Assembly: GCA_016929985.1 (NCBI GenBank)
Contig: JAFGIH010000623.1
Location: 1 to 8,395 of the forward strand
Origin: Thermoleophilia bacterium
GTDB lineage: Bacteria; Actinomycetota; Thermoleophilia; RBG-16-64-13
DNA: 8,395 nucleotides
Direction: 5' to 3'
Notes under the pieces: model-generated
What the model was told of the DNA's origin: nothing
The model's database searches: none
What the model saw: only the letters and a program-made list of their open reading frames with translations
Part shown: in pieces, positions 1-5,768 of the stretch
Layout of the letters: the number at the start of each line of letters is the position of its first letter
How positions within the stretch are numbered: position 1 is the first letter of the stretch
Program-made: the position numbers and the translations under genes

Positions 1-725
1 ATCTGCGTGGTCAAGAGCCCCGTCGGATGGAACTGCACGAACTCCATGTCCTTGAGCGGCACGCCCACGTAGTAGGCCATGAACATGCCGCAGCCCGTGC
101 TGATATGGCTGTTGGTGGTGTTGTTGTACGTACGGCCTGCGCCGCCGGTGGCGATGATCACCGCGTTGGCCGTGAAGGCCTCGAAGCCGCCGTGGATCAT
201 GTCGTACGACACCACGCCCTGACATACGCCGTCATGAACGATGAGGCTCGACACGTACTGCTCCACGTACATCTTCACCTGCAGACGGTAGGCCTGCTCG
301 ACCAGCGTGTGCAGGAGGTAGTGCCCGGTCTTGTCGGTGCCGTAGCAGCAACGAGGGAAGCCGGCGCCGCCGAAGGGGCGCTGCGCGATCTTGCCGTCCT
401 CGAAGCGGCTGAACGGGCAACCCCAGTGATCCATCTCGTAGATGACCCCGGGGGCGTCCTTGGCCATCTGGATGGCGCAATCCTGGTCGACCAAGAAGTC
501 GCCGCCCTTGATGGTGTCGAAGGCGTGCTTCTCCCAGTTGTCATCGAGACCGTCGGGATGATTGCCGAGCGCCGCGTTGATGCCGCCCTGGGCTTGGCCG
601 GAGTGACTACGACCCGGATGGACCTGCGAAAGGATGGCGACGTCCACACCAGCCCGCTTGGCCTCTATCGCCGCGCGGAGACCGGAAAGACCGCCGCCTA
701 CTACTATCACGTCATGATGGATCAT
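1..725 (-). CDS. sdhA: Succinate dehydrogenase/fumarate reductase flavoprotein subunit (3' end missing)
   Basis: This is the FAD-containing catalytic subunit that interconverts succinate and fumarate on the cytoplasmic face of the membrane. Only the first 241 residues are present; the gene continues past the left edge without a stop. Visible signatures are the N-terminal dinucleotide-binding motif GGGLSG (residues 10-15) after a hydrophobic beta strand, the segment GRSHSGQAQGGINAALGN (38-55), whose His41 aligns with the histidine that binds FAD covalently in this family, and EFVQFHPTG (228-236), whose His233 matches the substrate-binding histidine. The ATG at 725 is preceded by a good ribosome site (GGGGTGAGG), 7 bases after the stop of the second anchor subunit. 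The iron-sulfur subunit sdhB is expected next, outside the window. Whether the enzyme works as dehydrogenase or fumarate reductase cannot be told from this sequence. The family call is very secure. Confidence 0.95.
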   Translation of the reverse strand, partial: MIHHDVIVVGGGLSGLRAAIEAKRAGVDVAILSQVHPGRSHSGQAQGGINAALGNHPDGLDDNWEKHAFDTIKGGDFLVDQDCAIQMAKDAPGVIYEMDHWGCPFSRFEDGKIAQRPFGGAGFPRCCYGTDKTGHYLLHTLVEQAYRLQVKMYVEQYVSSLIVHDGVCQGVVSYDMIHGGFEAFTANAVIIATGGAGRTYNNTTNSHISTGCGMFMAYYVGVPLKDMEFVQFHPTGLLTTQ

Positions 726-732
726 GTCAGCC

Positions 733-1104
733 TCACCCCTTGTACCCTATGTAGGGCCAAAGGCCCCAGACCCCGTAGACCAGGAAAGCGATCCCTACGG
801 CCCACAGGACGATGGTCAACGCCACGGAGCGTTTGCGAGAGGTGAACCAGTAGTCCATCAACACCATGCGTAGTCCGTTGAGAGCGTGATAGATGCCGGC
901 CGCCAACAGGATGATGTCCAGCGCCGTGAAAGTGCCGTGAGCGACCCGGTTGCCCACCGTCTCGTAGCTGATATCGCCGATACTCAGGATGTGGGTATAA
1001 ATCAAGTGTAGTGCCAGGCACACGATGAGCAGGACGGCGGTGATCCGCTGGAACAGCCAGGACCACATTCCTCCCCCATGGGTGGAGACTACCTCGGCTT
1101 TCAA
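733..1104 (-). CDS. sdhD: Succinate dehydrogenase membrane anchor subunit, second of the pair (SdhD-like)
   Basis: This 123-residue integral membrane protein should anchor the flavoprotein/iron-sulfur dimer and take part in heme and quinone binding. Three hydrophobic segments are visible, at about residues 21-43, 58-82 and 94-118. The first is preceded by MWSWLFQRI (13-21). The second ends in YHALNGLRMVLMDY (72-85), the classical anchor signature His-x3-Gly-x-Arg-x4-Asp. His33 and His73 are candidate axial heme ligands. I chose a TTG start at 1104, because it overlaps the TGA of the preceding gene (TTGA) and gives a family-typical length. A longer frame reaching to 1215 would run deep into the upstream gene and adds an unconvincing arginine-rich stretch. 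An ATG at 1068 (residue 13) is possible but would cut into the conserved MWxWL motif. The protein is strikingly similar to its upstream neighbour. The C/D naming is by gene order. Confidence 0.87.
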   Translation of the reverse strand: MKAEVVSTHGGGMWSWLFQRITAVLLIVCLALHLIYTHILSIGDISYETVGNRVAHGTFTALDIILLAAGIYHALNGLRMVLMDYWFTSRKRSVALTIVLWAVGIAFLVYGVWGLWPYIGYKG

Positions 1105-1532
1105 CTCACCACCCCCAGTCCTCCGCCCCACGGCGCGACGTCGTTCGCGATGTAGCTGAAGGCCACGTACGCGAAGACGACGAAGCAGACGACCACCACG
1201 GCCATGGCGCTCCAAAAAATGACCTTGTGCTGTTTGATCCCCACGTTGAAGTCCATGAGGATGATCCGGACGCCGTTCAACGCGTGATACAGAACGGCCA
1301 CCACCAGCGCCAGGTCGAGGACCAACGCGATCGGATGCTCGAGGAAGTCCATGACGTTGTTAAAGGTGCCGCCGTCGACCCCGAACTGCCCCAGCGAGAT
1401 GATTATGATGTGGGCGAGAAGGTAGAAGACGAGGATGACGCCGCTTATCCGGAAGAGCAGCCAGGCCCACATACCTGTGGCCTTCCAGAGACCCGCCCCC
1501 ACGTTGGCGATCTCACGAGGTTTTGCGCTCAA
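1101..1532 (-). CDS. sdhC: Succinate dehydrogenase cytochrome b-type membrane anchor subunit (SdhC-like)
   Basis: This 143-residue protein is the first of two membrane anchors of the succinate:quinone oxidoreductase. It has three predicted membrane helices, at about residues 24-48, 68-92 and 106-130. GMWAWLLFRISG (20-31) leads into helix 1, and YHALNGVRIILMDF (82-95) closes helix 2; the latter fits the cytochrome b556 subunit signature H-x3-[GA]-x-R-x4-D. His41 and His83 are candidate heme ligands. The start is TTG at 1532, which overlaps the TGA of the fumarase beta gene as TTGA, with a purine-rich ribosome site (GGAAGGGGG) just upstream inside that gene. The stop in turn overlaps the next start in the same TTGA arrangement, so translation of the three genes is probably coupled. 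Subunit naming is by order and by the signature; family membership is secure. Confidence 0.9.
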   Translation of the reverse strand: MSAKPREIANVGAGLWKATGMWAWLLFRISGVILVFYLLAHIIIISLGQFGVDGGTFNNVMDFLEHPIALVLDLALVVAVLYHALNGVRIILMDFNVGIKQHKVIFWSAMAVVVVCFVVFAYVAFSYIANDVAPWGGGLGVVS

Positions 1533-2089
1533 GAATCCCCCTTCCTTTCGTACTTCTTGCGCCCTTCGACGTAGAGGTCGCCTCCGTACATGTCGTTGAT
1601 GACGACCACCGGGAAGTCCTTGACTTCGAGCTCCCGGATGGCTTCGGGTCCCAGATCGTCGTAGGCGACTACTTTTGCCGAGACTATCCGTTGGGCGAGT
1701 AGAGCACCAGCTCCCCCTGTAGCACCAAGATACACGGCTTTGTCGCGCTTGAGGGCTTCCTTCACCGCATCGTTGCGAGAGCCTTTGCCGATCATGCCCT
1801 TGAGGCCCAATGCAAGCAGCTTGGGAGAGTATGCGTCCATGCGTCCCGACGTGGTGGGGCCGGCCGAGCCGATGGCCTCGCCAGGCCTCGCCGGAGTGGG
1901 ACCGACGAAGTAGATGATCTGCCCCTTCAGGTCTATGGGCAACGGCTCATTCTTGTCGATCAATTCCACCAGCCGCTTGTGAGCAGCGTCGCGGCCTGTG
2001 TAGATGACGCCGGTGATGAGCAGGCGATCGCCCGCGTGCAGAGTCGCGACCACCTCGTCAGTGAGCGGAGTGCTGATGGTGCGGTCCAT
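1529..2089 (-). CDS. Class I (iron-sulfur) fumarate hydratase, beta subunit / C-terminal domain
   Basis: This 186-residue protein is the small subunit of a two-subunit class I hydro-lyase that interconverts fumarate and malate. Family motifs are TGRDAAHKR (31-39), YFVGPTPARPGEAIGSAGPT (60-79) with the following TSGRMD, and a GMIGKGSRND segment (about 98-107), which contribute the substrate site in the fused E. coli FumA/FumB enzymes. The open frame extends upstream to 2125, but the ATG at 2089 is preferred: it overlaps the alpha stop as TGATG, sits 10 bases after a very strong ribosome site, and gives the usual family length. L(+)-tartrate dehydratase beta is homologous and cannot be excluded by sequence alone, but co-location with succinate dehydrogenase favours fumarase. 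Confidence 0.93.
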   Translation of the reverse strand: MDRTISTPLTDEVVATLHAGDRLLITGVIYTGRDAAHKRLVELIDKNEPLPIDLKGQIIYFVGPTPARPGEAIGSAGPTTSGRMDAYSPKLLALGLKGMIGKGSRNDAVKEALKRDKAVYLGATGGAGALLAQRIVSAKVVAYDDLGPEAIRELEVKDFPVVVINDMYGGDLYVEGRKKYERKGDS

Positions 2090-2934
2090 CAGAGCACCAC
2101 CTCCTTGTGCCGGGCCGAATGACACTGGATGTTCACGGCCACCGGCATGCTGGCGATATGCGCGGGTAGTTCCTCGATGAAGACATCGATCACGGTCACC
2201 GTACCGCCGAGGCCGGCGGGGCCGATGCCAAGGTTGTTGCAGCGCTTTTCGATCTCGTCTTCGAGCTCGGCCAGCCGCGGGTCGGGATTGGTCGAGCCGA
2301 CTTCACGCATGAGCGAATGCTTGGCCATGTAGGCGGCCTTCTCGAATGTCCCCCCGAGGCCCACACCCACGATGATGGGCGGGCACGGGTTGGGTCCGGC
2401 CTTGCTCACCGTGTCGACGATGAAGTCGATGGCGCCCTGGCGGCCCTGCGCAGGCTTCAACATGGCGAGAGCGCTCATGTTCTCGGCACCGCCCCCTTTG
2501 GGAGCCACGATCACGCGGACTTTGTCGCCCGGCACGATGCGGACGTGCAACATGGCCGGCGTGTTGTCACCTGTGTTCTTACGAGCCCCGATTGGATCAG
2601 CTACCGCAGACTTGCGCAGATAGCCGTCCGTATAGCCCTTGCGCACACCCTCGTTGACGGCGTCTTCAAGAGCTCCGCCCACCAGATGCACGTCCTGACC
2701 GATCTCCAGGAACACGACGGCGAGACCCGTGTCCTGGCAGAGAGGCCGCTTGGCGTCTCTGGCGAGATTAGAGTTCTCGAGGAGCTGTACGAGAATGTCT
2801 CGGCCGGTCTCGGACTGCTCGCGGTCGATGGCTTCCTCGAAGAAGGCCACTACGTCGTCACCCAGGAACGTGCACGCGTCGACAGCGAGCTTGGCGACTG
2901 CTTCGGTCACCCGGGCAACGTCCAATTCCCTCAC
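2089..2934 (-). CDS. Class I (iron-sulfur) fumarate hydratase, alpha subunit / N-terminal domain
   Basis: This is the large subunit of the two-part fumarase and carries the oxygen-labile [4Fe-4S] cluster that binds fumarate or malate. Three cysteines in the expected contexts are the likely cluster ligands: Cys66 in KRPLCQDTG, Cys184 in GPNPCPP and Cys232 in EKRCNNLGIGPAGLGG. Other family blocks are RKNTGDNTPA (118-127) and APKGGGAENMSAL (144-156). The frame is open to 3027, but the first 31 residues of that version look unlike the family. The GTG at 2934 is chosen because it lies 6 bases after GAGGAGG and gives 281 residues beginning MRELDVARVTEAV, the usual family beginning and length. It is the first gene of the fumarase-succinate dehydrogenase operon. 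Tartrate dehydratase alpha is the alternative family member. Confidence 0.94.
   Translation of the reverse strand: MRELDVARVTEAVAKLAVDACTFLGDDVVAFFEEAIDREQSETGRDILVQLLENSNLARDAKRPLCQDTGLAVVFLEIGQDVHLVGGALEDAVNEGVRKGYTDGYLRKSAVADPIGARKNTGDNTPAMLHVRIVPGDKVRVIVAPKGGGAENMSALAMLKPAQGRQGAIDFIVDTVSKAGPNPCPPIIVGVGLGGTFEKAAYMAKHSLMREVGSTNPDPRLAELEDEIEKRCNNLGIGPAGLGGTVTVIDVFIEELPAHIASMPVAVNIQCHSARHKEVVL
2097..2106 (-). promoter_or_regulatory. Strong ribosome binding site for fumarase beta
   Basis: On the minus strand this reads AAGGAGGTGG, a near-perfect anti-Shine-Dalgarno match inside the last codons of the alpha subunit. It lies 7-10 bases before the ATG at 2089, so it decides that start over the longer frame and should keep the two subunits close to equal in output. 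Confidence 0.8.
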
Positions 2935-2940
2935 AGCATC

Positions 2941-2947
2941 CCTCCTC
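2941..2947 (-). promoter_or_regulatory. Ribosome binding site deciding the GTG start of fumarase alpha
   Basis: The minus strand reads GAGGAGG followed by six bases and then GTG (2934). No comparable site precedes any upstream start in the same frame, and the family's usual N-terminus begins here. Confidence 0.75.
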
Positions 2948-3004
2948 GGCTCGCGTAGAGCCACTCTGCGCGCTTCACCATGACAAAGCTGGTCCACATT
3001 GTCG

Positions 3005-3032
3005 CATTCTTGATATATGTATATCAAAAATG
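3005..3032. promoter_or_regulatory. 28-bp imperfect palindrome, candidate operator upstream of the fumarase-sdh operon
   Basis: The core TTGATATATGTATATCAA (3010-3027) has two perfect 8-base arms around a TG centre. After one mismatched pair (3009/3028) the symmetry continues for four more pairs (CATT at 3005-3008, AATG at 3029-3032). It is an AT-rich island in GC-rich surroundings, 70-100 bases upstream of the fumarase alpha start and about 150 upstream of trpS. Size and symmetry fit a dimeric helix-turn-helix repressor site, perhaps GntR- or PadR-like, but the regulator is not identifiable. No regulator gene lies beside it. A -10-like TATATC for the minus strand falls inside the palindrome, but I see no convincing -35. 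Between 3033 and 3182 I see only a possible -10 (TACACT, 3106-3111) for trpS. Confidence 0.5.
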
Positions 3033-3182
3033 AGCACGAAGTGTATGGTGATATGGTCCTGGAGGGGCGGTATGCCGGTCACTGGCGGCTCTTCCCACCC
3101 TCGGCTACACTAGGAGTCGCCACGCCGCAGACGTCGCGCGGCCCGGCATCGCCGCCAACCTTAAGACTACACGGGAACCAAA

Positions 3183-4154
3183 GTGCGAGTACTATCCGGC
3201 ATACAGCCCTCAGGCAGACCTCACCTGGGCAACTACTTCGGCGCACTGCGCCAGTACATCACGCTTCAGGAAGGCAACCAGCCCTTCTACTTCATCGCCA
3301 GCTACCACGCGCTCACTGCCGTCCAGGATGCCGCGCGACTGCGAGAGTACACCACGGGCGTTGCTCTTGACTTCCTCGCGCTCGGTCTCGATCCGGCGAG
3401 AAGCGCCCTCTTCGCCCAACAGGACGTGCCCGAGGTCACCGAGCTCACCTGGATACTGTCGTGCGTCACGCCCATGGGTCTGCTGGAGCGAGCCGTCAGC
3501 TATAAGGACAAGATCGCGCAAGGGCTCTCGCCCAACCACGGCCTGTTCGCATACCCGGTGCCCCAGGCGGCGGACATCCTCATCTATCTATCCGAGCTCG
3601 TGCCGGTCGGCCAGGATCAGAAGCAACATCTGGAGATCACTCGCGATATCGCGGGCAAGTTCAACCAGCAGTTCGGCGAGGTCTTCGTCATGCCCGAGCC
3701 CTATATCCTCGATTCCACAGCGGTGGTGCCCGGCATCGACGGCGGCAAGATGTCGAAGAGCTACGACAACGACATCGGCATCTTCGACGAGGGCAACGTC
3801 CTCAAGAAGAAGGTCATGTCCATCGTCACCGACTCGGCGCCGGTCGAGGCTCCCAAAGACCCGTCGCAGTCGACTCCCTTCCTCCTTCTGAGCCTGCTGG
3901 CGTCCGAGGACGAGACCGAGGAGTGGGAGGCCCGCTACAAAGCCGGGGGCATGGGCTACGGCGAGGTGAAGAAACGCCTGCTGGAGCTCATCAACGACTA
4001 TTTCGGACCTTTCCGCGAGCGACGCCGTGAACTGGAGAAAGACCCTGATTACGTCACGGATGTGTTGAAGGACGGGGGGATGAGGGCCCGGGCGGTCGCG
4101 CAGCAGGTGATGGACAAGGTGAGAGAGGCTACGGGGCTGCCCACCACGTACTGA
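3183..4154 (+). CDS. trpS: Tryptophanyl-tRNA synthetase
   Basis: This class I aminoacyl-tRNA synthetase charges tRNA-Trp with tryptophan using ATP in the cytoplasm. At 323 residues it is close to the usual bacterial length of about 330. The N-terminus LSGIQPSGRPHLGNYFGAL contains the HIGH-type motif HLGN (14-17). The second ATP-binding motif is KMSKS (189-193), preceded by VPGIDGG. The family block VGQDQKQHLEITRDIA (about 139-154) and the AYPVPQAADIL segment that contacts the substrate are intact, so the enzyme should be active. The GTG start at 3183 gives the correct N-terminus; its ribosome site is weak (ACGGGAA). No T-box leader (conserved AGGGTGG-type antiterminator) is visible upstream. 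It is the first gene of a plus-strand group with the cupin and cyclase genes. Confidence 0.97.
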   Translation: MRVLSGIQPSGRPHLGNYFGALRQYITLQEGNQPFYFIASYHALTAVQDAARLREYTTGVALDFLALGLDPARSALFAQQDVPEVTELTWILSCVTPMGLLERAVSYKDKIAQGLSPNHGLFAYPVPQAADILIYLSELVPVGQDQKQHLEITRDIAGKFNQQFGEVFVMPEPYILDSTAVVPGIDGGKMSKSYDNDIGIFDEGNVLKKKVMSIVTDSAPVEAPKDPSQSTPFLLLSLLASEDETEEWEARYKAGGMGYGEVKKRLLELINDYFGPFRERRRELEKDPDYVTDVLKDGGMRARAVAQQVMDKVREATGLPTTY

Positions 4155-4160
4155 AGGAGG
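4154..4160 (+). promoter_or_regulatory. Ribosome binding site of the cupin gene overlapping the trpS stop
   Basis: AAGGAGG begins at the last base of the trpS TGA and lies 5 bases before the ATG at 4166. The arrangement implies that the cupin is translated from the trpS mRNA. Confidence 0.75.
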
Positions 4161-4165
4161 CCCCC

Positions 4166-4507
4166 ATGGAAGACCCGAACGCCACGCAGCTCGATCCCGA
4201 TCAGCCTTGGGTAGGCGATCTGCACGAATTGGTGCAGTTCGCCGATCGCGGCATCGTCAGCAAGACCCTGGTTGACACTGCGAAGAGCAACGTCAGCCTC
4301 TTCGCCCTGCGGACGGGGCAGAAGATGTCCGGCCACGCGTCGCGTTGGCCGGCCACCATCCATGTTCTCCAGGGAGCCGGCACCATCCAGATCGGTGAGG
4401 CCGAGCACGAGGGCAAGCCTGGTTCGCTTTTCTACATGCCGGCCCAGACGTATCACGCCCTGACCTCCACCGATGATCTGGTGTTCCTCCTCAGTCTATT
4501 CCGGTAG
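4166..4507 (+). CDS. Small single-domain cupin protein of unknown function
   Basis: This 113-residue protein is predicted to form one cupin beta-barrel. The conserved parts are the first motif region around GHASRWPATIHVLQGAGTIQ (56-75) and the second, PGSLFYMPAQTYHAL (85-99), followed by the hydrophobic strand VFLLSLF. The canonical metal motif G-x5-H-x-H-x3-4-E-x6-G is degraded. His57 stands in the first ligand position, the second histidine is Ser59 and the glutamate is absent, while His66 and His97 are available nearby. Metal binding is therefore uncertain, and it may be a binding or sensory protein rather than a dioxygenase. It starts 11 bases after trpS and precedes the cyclase-family gene by 45 bases. 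The fold call is fairly secure; the function is not assigned. Confidence 0.82.
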   Translation: MEDPNATQLDPDQPWVGDLHELVQFADRGIVSKTLVDTAKSNVSLFALRTGQKMSGHASRWPATIHVLQGAGTIQIGEAEHEGKPGSLFYMPAQTYHALTSTDDLVFLLSLFR

Positions 4508-4552
4508 ATAGCTGCTCCTGCCAGGCGTGCGACCAGACAACACAACGCACTG

Positions 4553-5185
4553 ATGGAGTACTTCGACCTCACACTGCCGCTCCTTCCGGGCATGCCCGTC
4601 TACCCAGGCGACCCGGAGGTCCGGTTCACCGCTGCGCGTACCCACGAGACCGATGGCTACCAGGTGACGCGACTCTGCTTGGGCTCGCACTCCGGCACCC
4701 ACCTGGATGCGCCCCGTCACTTCCTGGCCGAGGGAGCCACTCTCGACGAATACAGGGTCGACCGCCTCGTGGGACCGGGTGTGGTCGTCGACTGCCGACC
4801 GCCATCCGGCGGGCCGGACACGTACGAGCCGGGGGAGATCGCTGAGTCGCCGGTCATCGACGCGGTCTTGCTGAGGGAGCGGATGAAGGCTTTTTCGATC
4901 ACTGCCGGAAGTATCGTGGTCGTTTGGACGGAGGGCGCGCCTCTCACGGCAGACGCAGGGGAGTTCCTTTCGGGACTCAGGCCCGTCATCGTGGGCACCG
5001 ATGCAGCCAGTCTCGACGCGGAACCCCACGCGGTGCACCGACTTCTGCTGGGGCAGGGGATCCTCCTTGCCGAGAACCTGCAGGGACTGGACCGCCTCGG
5101 ACCGGGCCCGGCCACCTTCGCATTCCTTCCGCTGGCCGTGGTCGCGACGGATGGGGCGCCCGCGCGGGTCATTGCGTGGAGGTAG
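4553..5185 (+). CDS. Cyclase-family metal-dependent hydrolase, kynurenine formamidase-like
   Basis: This 210-residue protein belongs to the cyclase family that includes bacterial kynurenine formamidase (KynB) and isatin hydrolase. The hallmark HSGTHLDAPRHF (46-57) supplies His46, His50 and Asp52 as likely divalent-metal ligands and His56 as a catalytic base. His162 and Glu174 reproduce the 12-residue spacing of the second ligand pair of KynB (AENLQGLD). The start DLTLPLLPGMPVYPGDPEV is typical, which supports the ATG at 4553 although no clear ribosome site precedes it. Length matches KynB (about 210). If it is a formamidase it would turn N-formylkynurenine into kynurenine, but no tryptophan dioxygenase is visible, and relatives act on varied amides, lactones and cyclic ketones. 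Its last 17 bases overlap the converging lipoprotein gene. Confidence 0.88.
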   Translation: MEYFDLTLPLLPGMPVYPGDPEVRFTAARTHETDGYQVTRLCLGSHSGTHLDAPRHFLAEGATLDEYRVDRLVGPGVVVDCRPPSGGPDTYEPGEIAESPVIDAVLLRERMKAFSITAGSIVVVWTEGAPLTADAGEFLSGLRPVIVGTDAASLDAEPHAVHRLLLGQGILLAENLQGLDRLGPGPATFAFLPLAVVATDGAPARVIAWR

Positions 5186-5768
5186 TGGTGGTCTCCTCGG
5201 CCTCAGGGGTCACGGTGATGATGCCGTCGTACCACGGCGGGGTATAGATCAGCATCGGTAGATAGCCTGCCGCCGCCCTGAAGGTCAGCATCAGGTCGAG
5301 GGACGTGTTGTTGAGGAGGCTCCGGGGGAAAGGGCCCGACCGGGTCGGCTCGATTGCCACGACCGAGTCGGCGACGCGGCAGACGAAGTCCTCGGGGTCG
5401 ATCCGCAGCGGCGTCACATCGGTGTTCGTCACCCTTACGTACGCCTGATAGAAGGTCTCACCGGCTCCTGGAGCGGTCGGTGTCTTCTCGCTCAGCCTCT
5501 GTTCGGGGCTGGCCGGCTGGAAGGTCGAGTGCAGAGCCCGGACGGTGACGGTCGCTTGGCCCACTTTGATGGCCTCGCCGATGACGCCGGCGATGTCTCC
5601 CGACTCCTGGCCCTCCTCTTCGGTGGTGGACGTCGTCCTTCCCTCGGCACCCTCGCCGCCGCCCAGGTCGCAGCCGGACGTCCACACGAGACAGCAGGCG
5701 GTCAGCAGAAGCGCGGTCAGCGGGCCTAGGAGCGCTCTGAACCAGCTCGTGGAGTGCAGTCTCTTCAC
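5169..5768 (-). CDS. Predicted lipoprotein with a DUF4352-like beta-sandwich domain
   Basis: The 199-residue product starts with a secretion signal: basic residues (MKR, Arg11), a hydrophobic stretch (12-24), and a lipobox. LTAC (22-25) is the canonical choice; TSGC (30-33) is a second, poorer possibility. A low-complexity linker rich in Gly, Thr, Ser and Glu (about 34-58) would hold the domain off the membrane. Residues about 62-185 show alternating strands resembling DUF4352-type extracellular domains, including FYQAYVRVTNTDVTPLRIDPEDF, and the tail is threonine-rich (TTTTSTQ). The GTG start at 5768 overlaps the stop of the upstream dehydrogenase gene as GTGA, so it is probably co-translated with it. 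The role is unknown; the extracytoplasmic location is well supported, the domain name is moderate. Confidence 0.8.
   Translation of the reverse strand: MKRLHSTSWFRALLGPLTALLLTACCLVWTSGCDLGGGEGAEGRTTSTTEEEGQESGDIAGVIGEAIKVGQATVTVRALHSTFQPASPEQRLSEKTPTAPGAGETFYQAYVRVTNTDVTPLRIDPEDFVCRVADSVVAIEPTRSGPFPRSLLNNTSLDLMLTFRAAAGYLPMLIYTPPWYDGIITVTPEAEETTTTSTQ

Noticed and set aside
27..845. Long plus-strand open frame opposite sdhA (272 residues)
   Set aside because: It is antisense to a clear flavoprotein gene, is rich in His, Val, Ala and Arg as expected of a shadow frame in GC-rich DNA, and resembles no family.
1105..1215. N-terminal extension of the second anchor subunit
   Set aside because: It lies entirely inside the upstream anchor gene, encodes an arginine-rich stretch unlike the family, and a better-placed TTG start exists at 1104.
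2317..2958. Plus-strand frame of 213 residues opposite fumarase alpha
   Set aside because: Antisense shadow of a confidently identified gene with intact cysteine motifs.
3044..3057. Short direct repeat TATGGT-GA-TATGGT upstream of trpS
   Set aside because: Only two 6-base units; too short to separate from chance, though it lies next to the palindrome.
3033..3182. Possible T-box or attenuator leader for trpS
   Set aside because: No AGGGTGG-type antiterminator, no Trp-rich leader peptide and no terminator hairpin with a U-run could be found.
3017..3370. Plus-strand frame starting in the palindrome region and overlapping trpS
   Set aside because: It runs into trpS in another frame, has no ribosome site and no recognisable features; trpS explains the sequence.
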